Part shown: piece after piece, positions 15,763-20,997 of the stretch
Position numbering within the stretch: the first letter of the stretch is position 1
How the letters are laid out: each line of letters opens with the position of its first letter
NCBI GenBank assembly: GCA_910588255.1
Contig: CAJUOM010000018.1
Location: forward strand, 1-20,997
Source of the DNA: an uncultured Alphaproteobacteria bacterium
Lineage (GTDB): Bacteria; Pseudomonadota; Alphaproteobacteria; RUG11792
Direction of reading: 5' to 3'
DNA: 20,997 bases
The notes under the pieces: generated by a model
The model's database searches: none
What the model saw: only the letters and a program-made list of their open reading frames with translations
What the model was told of the DNA's origin: nothing
Position numbers and translations under genes: made by a program

Positions 15763-17214
15763 ATGTTAAAGAAATTATTATTGGCAGTATTAAGCTTTGT
15801 TTCAGCTACGTTTGCCGCTATGCAAACCCCTTCCCCTTTTAGTTTTGTATTTATAGTTGATTCTAATTATGTTCCACATTGTGCAGAAACAATTTTTACA
15901 TTAAAAGCGACTATGCCTAATACAAATAAGAACGCGATAATTATTATGCCTGATATTGATAAAAATAGTGAAACTTTGTTAACGACTTTATCAGACGAGC
16001 ATACTTCAGTTATTTTGAGAGAAATAGAAACAATAGATTGTATTGATAGAAACGCTATGGAAACATATAAAACTTCATGGTCACCGTTAATTAACTTAAG
16101 ATGGCAACTTGTTTCAGTTATTGATTGGTTAAATAATCAACATGATTTTATAGAGAAACTCTTTGATAAGAAGCCTATATCTACCTTTGTTTCTTTGGAT
16201 TCGGATTTATGGGTTCTTCAAGATTTGTCCGGGATGTTTAATGTTAGAGGTAAACATCCAATTCTGTCATCACCATTGTCTCCGATATCTTTAAATAATT
16301 ACGAAGAAATAGTCTTACATGGTGAATCATCCCCAATGCCAATGGGAGTGAGCAGTGGTGTTTTGTTATTTCATCGTGATGAAATAGATAATTCTGAAGA
16401 ATTTACAAAATCGATTTCTGAAAGGTTAGAAGAAGACTGGAATAAACACAAACTTTTCACGTCTAAGAAATTTTGTTTAATGACAAAAATATTTCTTGAT
16501 CAAAATGAAGAGTCAAAAGAATTTATAAGAAGTTTTCTAAAAGAATTTTTAGAAAAAACCAAAAAGATAACTGTTAAAAATGAATCATATGGAAACTTAA
16601 TGAAAATACTTCAAGAGCTTGAAATTGTATACAAAAAAGTTCCCCAAGAGTTTATCGTTGTCATAAAAGATATAATAGAAGAAACATCAAATATTAATTG
16701 GCACTTCGACTCCCCTCAGACTAATGAACTTTTTGATTTTCTGCTTGATCCATATTTAGAAAAAACAACCAATAAAGAAACATTAGATAAAGATTATGAT
16801 AAAGCATTGCAAATGTTCCCAGCAGATGAAACTGCATTGGAATATTACACAGATGTTGAAACATTAACTATTAAGTATAACTTTAATCCGAAAGATCTAT
16901 TTCCAGCACTTTTTACTGGAAATGAATCTGCAGAAGGATATCCTAAATTTCCGGAGATACACAAAGAATTAATCAAAAATGAACAGATAAGGAAAGATGT
17001 TTATACAAATGCAAAAGACATAATGATATTTCATTTTGATGGCACTATAAAACCATGGAACACAGAAAGATTAGCAAATGCTATAGAATCTGATCCTAAA
17101 ATAGGAAAAATCCAGGAGTTTTATAACAAGATTAGAGAAAGATCTTTAACTTTAGCCGACTTGCAAGATTTTAGAGAATTTTTAAGTGAAGTAGCGGATA
17201 GTCGTTTAAGTTAG
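15763..17214 (+). CDS. Secreted glycosyltransferase family 8-like protein
   Basis: Intact 483-residue protein with a Sec signal peptide (about 1-19, MLKKLLLAVLSFVSATFAA). Mature residues show the GT8 plan in order: a first beta strand FSFVFIVDSNYVPHCAETI; the metal/nucleotide-sugar motif DSD at 146-148 within SLDSDLWVLQDLSGMFN; the acceptor-side GVSSGVLLFHRDE near 195-207; DETALEYY, matching the usual DQxxLN region; and HFDGTIKPWN at 424-433, matching the conserved HxxGxxKPW. A helical stretch of about 110-130 residues (about 220-345) is inserted between the fourth and third-last motifs. GT8 enzymes transfer sugars from nucleotide donors, which are not expected in the periplasm, so a function outside the bacterium, in the host, is my inference. 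Acceptor and sugar are unknown. Codon and base use look like the neighbours. Confidence 0.72.
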   Translation: MLKKLLLAVLSFVSATFAAMQTPSPFSFVFIVDSNYVPHCAETIFTLKATMPNTNKNAIIIMPDIDKNSETLLTTLSDEHTSVILREIETIDCIDRNAMETYKTSWSPLINLRWQLVSVIDWLNNQHDFIEKLFDKKPISTFVSLDSDLWVLQDLSGMFNVRGKHPILSSPLSPISLNNYEEIVLHGESSPMPMGVSSGVLLFHRDEIDNSEEFTKSISERLEEDWNKHKLFTSKKFCLMTKIFLDQNEESKEFIRSFLKEFLEKTKKITVKNESYGNLMKILQELEIVYKKVPQEFIVVIKDIIEETSNINWHFDSPQTNELFDFLLDPYLEKTTNKETLDKDYDKALQMFPADETALEYYTDVETLTIKYNFNPKDLFPALFTGNESAEGYPKFPEIHKELIKNEQIRKDVYTNAKDIMIFHFDGTIKPWNTERLANAIESDPKIGKIQEFYNKIRERSLTLADLQDFREFLSEVADSRLS

Positions 17215-17259
17215 TTTGATTGAACATATTAGAAATTTTATAGAAGTATCAAATTTCAC

Positions 17260-17288
17260 TTGAAATTATATAGCATGTGTAGGATAAT
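17260..17288 (+). promoter_or_regulatory. Sigma-70 promoter for tRNA-Pro
   Basis: TTGAAA (17260-17265), 17 bases, GATAAT (17283-17288), ending eight bases before the tRNA 5' end. It may also drive the BPL_N gene downstream. Confidence 0.6.
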
Positions 17289-17296
17289 TATAATAA

Positions 17297-17373
17297 CGGG
17301 AAGTAGCGCAGCCTGGTAGCGCAACTGCTTTGGGAGCAGTGGGCCGGAGGTTCGAATCCTCTCTTCCCGACCA
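17297..17373 (+). tRNA. tRNA-Pro, anticodon UGG
   Basis: A full cloverleaf of 77 bases with encoded CCA (17371-17373). Acceptor CGGGAAG pairs with CTTCCCG, discriminator A is at 17370. The anticodon stem ACTGC/GCAGT encloses loop TTTGGGA, giving TGG. The T arm GGAGG-TTCGAAT-CCTCT is canonical. Confidence 0.96.
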
Positions 17374-17382
17374 TTGATATTT

Positions 17383-18090
17383 ATGAAGAACATACTTATA
17401 TATTCTGGTTTAGGAACTTCTGTTAATTGCATAAAAGATATTTATTATTTCTTAAAAAATTTTGTAAATTTGAAATATGAAATAAAATATATTTATTATT
17501 GGAATATAATTAATGAAAACTGGGAAGATAGCACAGAACTTATAGTTTTCCCGGGAGGAGCTGATTCATGGTATGAGAAAAATCTCGGAGAAATTGGTTG
17601 TAGAAAAATAAGAAGTTTTATAAAGAATGGTGGAAAATATTTAGGTATTTGTGCCGGAGCATATTTTGCAGGAAACTTTTTGGAATTTGCCAAAAGAACG
17701 GATTTGGAAATAATCGAAAAACGAAGTCTTGCGTTGTTTGAAGGAACAACATTCGGTCCAATACTAAAGCCATATAATTACGATAACGATTCTGGAGCTT
17801 GTGCTGCGAAAATTAATTTTTCAGGAAACGAAATTTATGTATATTATAATGGTGGGGGTACATTTATTCCGAGTTCTGAGAATAGTATGAAAAATGTTGA
17901 AGTTATAGCAACTTATATGGAAAAAGACAATTTACCAGCTATTATAAAATGTCATATAAGTTCAGGAATTGCGATTTTAAGTGGTGTGCACTTTGAAACA
18001 TCAGGAAACGATGAAATGGTTTCGAATAAAATAAAATTAACAAAACCGATGTTAGATTCAGAGTTAAAAAAGTTATTTGATTTCCTCTAA
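17383..18090 (+). CDS. Stand-alone biotin-protein-ligase N-terminal (BPL_N) domain protein, class I glutamine amidotransferase-like
   Basis: Numbering from ATG 17383 (235 residues). The protein has the class I glutamine amidotransferase fold as in BPL_N: IYSGLGTS near the N terminus, the PGGADSWY loop at 58-65, and the nucleophile elbow GICAGAYFAG with Cys90. A later GGGTFIP and SGVHFETS supply the usual His/Glu positions. It lacks the C-terminal biotin ligase domain seen in eukaryotic holocarboxylase synthetases. Its reaction is unknown, as for most stand-alone BPL_N proteins. ATG 17383 lies nine bases after tRNA-Pro; a TTG at 17374 directly after the tRNA CCA would add three residues and is less likely. 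The 3' end overlaps that of the convergent thiamine pyrophosphokinase gene by 18 bases. Confidence 0.78.
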   Translation: MKNILIYSGLGTSVNCIKDIYYFLKNFVNLKYEIKYIYYWNIINENWEDSTELIVFPGGADSWYEKNLGEIGCRKIRSFIKNGGKYLGICAGAYFAGNFLEFAKRTDLEIIEKRSLALFEGTTFGPILKPYNYDNDSGACAAKINFSGNEIYVYYNGGGTFIPSSENSMKNVEVIATYMEKDNLPAIIKCHISSGIAILSGVHFETSGNDEMVSNKIKLTKPMLDSELKKLFDFL

Positions 18091-18729
18091 TCCTGCATCA
18101 TTTATAATATTTTTATAAATAATTATCAGAGCTGTTCCGTCAAAAACTTCAATCGAGATTTCTTGCTTTTTTATTCTATTCAGAGATGAATTTCGCCCGG
18201 GAAAAATTAATAACTCATTATTTAATTCCCATTTAAGTCCCTGTGTTGTAATCTTGCAACTTGGAATTCCAAATATTGAAATTTTTGTTCCTATTGCTAT
18301 TTTTAATGTACGTTTCCCATGCAAACAAAACCCTATAATTTCATCATCCATAAATATGTTATTTTCCAGCTTTATGAATATATTAATGTTATTAAGAATA
18401 TGATCTAAAAAGCCCCCAGATATGCCACATATAATCGATGGATTCAAGTTATTTGAAGTTATATATCTATAAGCTTTTTGAAAATCGGAATAGTTTTGAT
18501 CTAAATCTTTCAAATGTAGAATTCTGCATAACAAATCAGAAGAAACACTATCCAAATCTCCAATAACAATATTCGGCATTATTCCCATATTAAATAGCCT
18601 ATTTACAGCTCCATCAGCTGCAATAATCGGTAAGTTAAGATTTATTAACATTTTATATGAGGGAAGCTTTCCATTTAAACATAATATGGATTTAAATTCT
18701 AAAAAATCAAAAATATTATCGTTTATCAT
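18073..18729 (-). CDS. Thiamine pyrophosphokinase
   Basis: Makes thiamine diphosphate from thiamine and ATP. Family motifs are in order, numbered from ATG 18729 (218 residues): AADGAVNRL (37-45), IGDLDSVS (56-63), DQNYSDFQKA (77-86) and SGGFLDHILNNI (104-115), the last corresponding to the usual GGRxDHxLAN. The C-terminal half is the beta-rich thiamine-binding domain. The ORF is open to a possible start at 18756, which would add nine residues (MFQYFKKDI); ATG 18729 overlaps the upstream SemiSWEET gene by 14 bases and seems better. Tight overlap suggests one transcript with SemiSWEET. The gene implies salvage of thiamine from outside rather than from thiamine monophosphate. Symbols thiN or tpk are used for this enzyme. 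Confidence 0.87.
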   Translation of the reverse strand: MINDNIFDFLEFKSILCLNGKLPSYKMLINLNLPIIAADGAVNRLFNMGIMPNIVIGDLDSVSSDLLCRILHLKDLDQNYSDFQKAYRYITSNNLNPSIICGISGGFLDHILNNINIFIKLENNIFMDDEIIGFCLHGKRTLKIAIGTKISIFGIPSCKITTQGLKWELNNELLIFPGRNSSLNRIKKQEISIEVFDGTALIIIYKNIINDAGLEEIK

Positions 18730-18979
18730 AATATCTTTTTTGAAGTATTGAAACAACGGCTGTTGTCAAACCCATTGTGTTACTCCAAATAACAAAAACA
18801 GATTTTGTGCAAATTCCATATATGATCCATGACAGAGAACCCAGGAAAAAATTCACGAGCATAATCATTGAGATATCGCTTGTAGACTTTGTTTTATAAG
18901 CTTTATAAATTTGAGGAAGCAACCCTATAATGCTGGTTACTAAAGCTACCGTTCCAAAAAAATTTTCTATAAAATTCAT
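18716..18979 (-). CDS. SemiSWEET/PQ-loop family transporter
   Basis: Small membrane protein of 87 residues with three transmembrane helices (about 5-25, 37-57, 62-80). It forms one three-helix bundle, so it would act as a dimer. The PQ motif (Pro22-Gln23) in IIGLLPQIYKAYKTKS is the family hallmark, and positive residues follow the first helix. Bacterial SemiSWEETs move sugars down a gradient; the substrate here cannot be told. A strong ribosome site AAGAGGTGA precedes ATG 18979. It lies after an intrinsic terminator that follows rpsA and overlaps the thiamine pyrophosphokinase gene, which hints at a role in thiamine or precursor uptake. Confidence 0.85.
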   Translation of the reverse strand: MNFIENFFGTVALVTSIIGLLPQIYKAYKTKSTSDISMIMLVNFFLGSLSWIIYGICTKSVFVIWSNTMGLTTAVVSILQKRYYDKR

Positions 18980-18990
18980 AATTCACCTCT

Positions 18991-19019
18991 TAATAAAACA
19001 AGGTGGATTTCTCCACCTT
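18991..19019 (-). terminator. Intrinsic terminator of rpsA
   Basis: On the - strand AAGGTGGA pairs with TCCACCTT (8 bp, 19000-19019) across a GAAA tetraloop, and GTTTTATTA follows. It starts about ten bases after the rpsA stop and lies upstream of SemiSWEET, whose expression must come from read-through or a promoter not identified. Confidence 0.85.
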
Positions 19020-19029
19020 TTAAATACCT

Positions 19030-20718
19030 TTATTTTTCTTCTTTCTTTTTTAGCGCTTCTCCCAAGATATCTCCCAAGCTTGCTCCACTATCAGTTGATC
19101 CAAATTGTTGTAAGGCTTCTTTTTCTCTTTGGACTTCTAAAGCTTTTATTGAAAGATTAACTCTTCTTGACGTTTTTTCAATATTAAGCACAAGAGCTTC
19201 AACTTTTTCGCCAACAGCAAAAGAGTCTGTCTTTTGTTTGGATTTTTCACTTGAAATATCAGATTTCTTAATGAATCCGGAAAGCCCATTTTCAAGGACA
19301 ACATCAACTCCGGCGGTATGTATTTCCTTAATTTCAGCAACAACTACGTCACCTTTTTTGGTGTTTTCAGCAGCTTCTGCATAAGGGTCATCTGCTAATT
19401 GCTTTATTCCAAGATTAATTCTTTCTTTTTCAGGATTCACATCAAGAACGATAACCTCAATTTTCTGACCTTTTTCAATATCTTTTGATTTATCATCTCT
19501 TGATCCGTCATTCCAAGAAACATCTGACATATGAACCATTCCATCGAGCAAATCATTAACTCCAACGAAAATTCCAAATTCTGTAATATTCTTAACAATA
19601 CCTTCAAGTTTTGTTCCAACTGGATGCTCTTCAGCAAATTTCTTCCAGGGATTTTCTTGGCACTGCTTTAATCCCAAACTTATTTTGCGTTTTTGAGGAT
19701 TGACTTCAAGAACCATAACTTCAACCTCATCTCCGATATTAACTATCTTACTTGGTTGAACATTTTTGCGAACCCAACTAAGTTCGGTCATGTATATCAT
19801 TCCTTCTATGCAATCTTCAAGTTCAACAAAAACTCCGTAATCTGTGATATTTACAACTTTTCCTTTGTATTTTTCGCCTACGATATATCTTTGTTCAATA
19901 TTTTCCCATGGAGTTTGGACTAATTGCTTCATACCAAGTGAAATTCTTCCAGAATCTTTATTAAATTTTATAACTTGAACTTGAACACTATCTCCCACTT
20001 TTACTAATTCTGAAGGTGAGACTATTCTCTTCCAAGACATATCCGTGACATGTAGTAATCCATCAATACCTCCAATATCAACAAAAACTCCATAATCTGT
20101 GATATTTTTGACAATACCTGTGGTTACCATTCCTTCTTCAAGTTTCGACATAACCTCTGATCTAGATTCCAATCTGGCCGCCTCAAGAACAGCTCTTCTG
20201 GAAACAACTATATTATTTCTTACTCTGTCCATTTTTAAAATTTTAAATGGCTGTTTTAAATTTAAGAGAGGAGTAATATCTTTTACGATTCTTAAATCAA
20301 CCTGACTTCCTGGCAAGAAAGCAGCAGTTCCATTGATATCCACAGAAAACCCACCTTTTGTTCTTCCGGTAATAACTGCATCAACAGTCTCACCAGCTTC
20401 AAGTTTCTTTTCTAAATCTTTCCAAACAGCTTCTTTTTTCGCTTTTTCAATACTCAAAATAGGCTCGCCATTTTTATCCTCAAAACGTTCAACAAAGACT
20501 TCCAGAGTATCTCCCACAGAAATTTCATCTGTTCCTTTTAAAGACTTTATATCACTTAAAAATAATCTACCTTCTGATTTCAAACCAACATCAATTATTG
20601 CTTTATCATTTTTTATCGCAACTATAGTCCCCTGAGTAACTTTCCCTTCTAAAGAATTCTTTCCTTTAAGAGACTCTTCAAGCATCTCAGCAAAGCTGCG
20701 TTTTTCATTTAATTCCAT
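19030..20718 (-). CDS. rpsA: 30S ribosomal protein S1
   Basis: RNA-binding ribosomal protein that helps mRNA bind the 30S subunit. Six S1 domains can be traced over 562 residues (about 28-95, 110-178, 195-265, 282-352, 369-440, 455-526). Repeats 3 to 5 carry the near-identical strand NITDYGVFV or NITEFGIFV and linkers ending in ISLGMKQ, ISLGLKQ and INLGIKQ. The length is usual. ATG 20718 has AGGTGA five bases upstream; the GTG at 20724 lies inside that ribosome site and is therefore rejected as start. It is expressed from a promoter near 20774-20802 and ends before a strong terminator. Confidence 0.95.
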   Translation of the reverse strand: MELNEKRSFAEMLEESLKGKNSLEGKVTQGTIVAIKNDKAIIDVGLKSEGRLFLSDIKSLKGTDEISVGDTLEVFVERFEDKNGEPILSIEKAKKEAVWKDLEKKLEAGETVDAVITGRTKGGFSVDINGTAAFLPGSQVDLRIVKDITPLLNLKQPFKILKMDRVRNNIVVSRRAVLEAARLESRSEVMSKLEEGMVTTGIVKNITDYGVFVDIGGIDGLLHVTDMSWKRIVSPSELVKVGDSVQVQVIKFNKDSGRISLGMKQLVQTPWENIEQRYIVGEKYKGKVVNITDYGVFVELEDCIEGMIYMTELSWVRKNVQPSKIVNIGDEVEVMVLEVNPQKRKISLGLKQCQENPWKKFAEEHPVGTKLEGIVKNITEFGIFVGVNDLLDGMVHMSDVSWNDGSRDDKSKDIEKGQKIEVIVLDVNPEKERINLGIKQLADDPYAEAAENTKKGDVVVAEIKEIHTAGVDVVLENGLSGFIKKSDISSEKSKQKTDSFAVGEKVEALVLNIEKTSRRVNLSIKALEVQREKEALQQFGSTDSGASLGDILGEALKKKEEK

Positions 20719-20740
20719 ATTCACCTAAATTTTTGATTGA

Positions 20741-20761
20741 GCAAAGATTAAAAAATCTTGC
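20741..20761 (-). promoter_or_regulatory. Stem-loop in the rpsA leader
   Basis: AAGATT and AATCTT enclose a four-base A loop, and GC pairs close the outer stem after a one-base bulge. It falls in the predicted rpsA 5' leader, about 25 bases before the start codon. S1 is known to control its own translation in E. coli through leader structure; whether this hairpin does that is speculation. Confidence 0.3.
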
Positions 20762-20773
20762 GAAAAAAGTTAA

Positions 20774-20802
20774 ACTATAAAATATATTCTATCAAACTTC
20801 AA
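20774..20802 (-). promoter_or_regulatory. Candidate sigma-70 promoter for rpsA
   Basis: On the - strand: TTGAAG (20802-20797), 17 bases, TATAGT (20779-20774), giving a leader of about 50 bases before ATG 20718. Confidence 0.6.
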
Positions 20803-20867
20803 GATATTTTTAAAGAAGAAAAGAAGATGGGAATTGGCAAGTATATTAATAATATGAGAATTTGAAA

Positions 20868-20907
20868 CGAAGTCCCACAAAAATATCTAAAATTTTATGG
20901 AACTTTT
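20868..20907 (-). repeat. Stem-loop repeat, copy C (upstream of rpsA)
   Basis: Imperfect palindrome with arms AAGTCCCACAAAAAT (20870-20884) and ATTTTATGGAACTT (20892-20905). On the + strand it has two C-A mismatches, but as RNA from the - strand both become G-U pairs, so the - strand is the likely sense. The core matches copy A (3317-3353) and, with compensating arm changes, copy B (6361-6401). Confidence 0.55.
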
Positions 20908-20940
20908 TAGAATTTGACAAGAAAGAGATGAGTTGTATAT

Positions 20941-20997
20941 CCTGAAATTATGAGGTATTCAGGCGCGCGGCGTGTGGTATCTTTGATATTGTACCAC
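20941..20997. other. GC-rich, hairpin-forming edge segment (cut by window end)
   Basis: CCTGAA (20941-20946) pairs with TTCAGG (20958-20963). A GC block, GGCGCGCGGCG, follows at once. Then GTGGTA and TACCAC form an inverted repeat up to the last base. GC content is far above the flanks. No ORF is supported. It may be part of an RNA gene or a mobile-element end beyond the window. Confidence 0.3.

Noticed and set aside
1..20997. CRISPR array, prophage or complete insertion sequence
   Set aside because: No regularly spaced repeats, phage structural genes or transposase ORFs were seen; xerD is the chromosomal recombinase by its motifs.

Overview
The window is AT-rich bacterial chromosome with small intergenic gaps and a mostly single-copy housekeeping gene set: xerD, miaA, pssA, recF, carD, an rne-type RNase E/G gene, an M48 metalloprotease, map, lpxC, thiamine pyrophosphokinase, a SemiSWEET transporter, rpsA, and two tRNAs with encoded CCA. 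The combination of CarD, the rne-M48 pair, a CitMHS/NhaD-like permease, a stand-alone BPL_N amidotransferase and strong AT bias points to an alphaproteobacterium of host-associated (Holosporales/Rickettsiales-like) lifestyle. lpxC implies that lipid A is made. The taxonomic placement is inference from gene content, not from a search.

Layout, left to right. Positions 1-172: a GC-rich folded segment ending in an intrinsic terminator, perhaps the 3' part of an RNA gene. 213-2153 (+): xerD, miaA, tRNA-Arg(CCU). 2317-3173 (-): a broken gene for a secreted protein. 3392-5365 (+): promoter, pssA and overlapping recF. 5453-6347 (+): a second broken secreted-protein gene. 6361-6690: a decayed partial copy of the pssA promoter and 5' coding region. 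6719-8644 (-): carD and a membrane permease. 8793-9164 (+): a third broken secreted-protein gene, related to the first. 9169-12544 (-): rne followed one base later by an M48 peptidase. 12873-13825 (+): a fourth broken secreted-protein gene. 13926-15676 (+): map, lpxC. 15763-17214 (+): an intact gene for a glycosyltransferase-8-like protein with a Sec signal peptide. 17297-18090 (+): tRNA-Pro(UGG) and a BPL_N-domain protein. 18073-20718 (-): thiamine pyrophosphokinase and SemiSWEET behind rpsA. 20725-20997: the rpsA promoter, a stem-loop repeat and a GC-rich edge.

The most notable pattern is that nearly every longer gap between conserved genes holds an orphan gene beginning with a Sec signal peptide. 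Four of these are broken by frameshifts or stops and one, the GT8-like protein, is intact. This looks like turnover of a repertoire of secreted, possibly host-directed proteins against a stable core. The second notable signal is a stem-loop repeat found at three places, with paired arm changes that preserve base pairing. Two of those copies belong to the duplicated pssA upstream segment.
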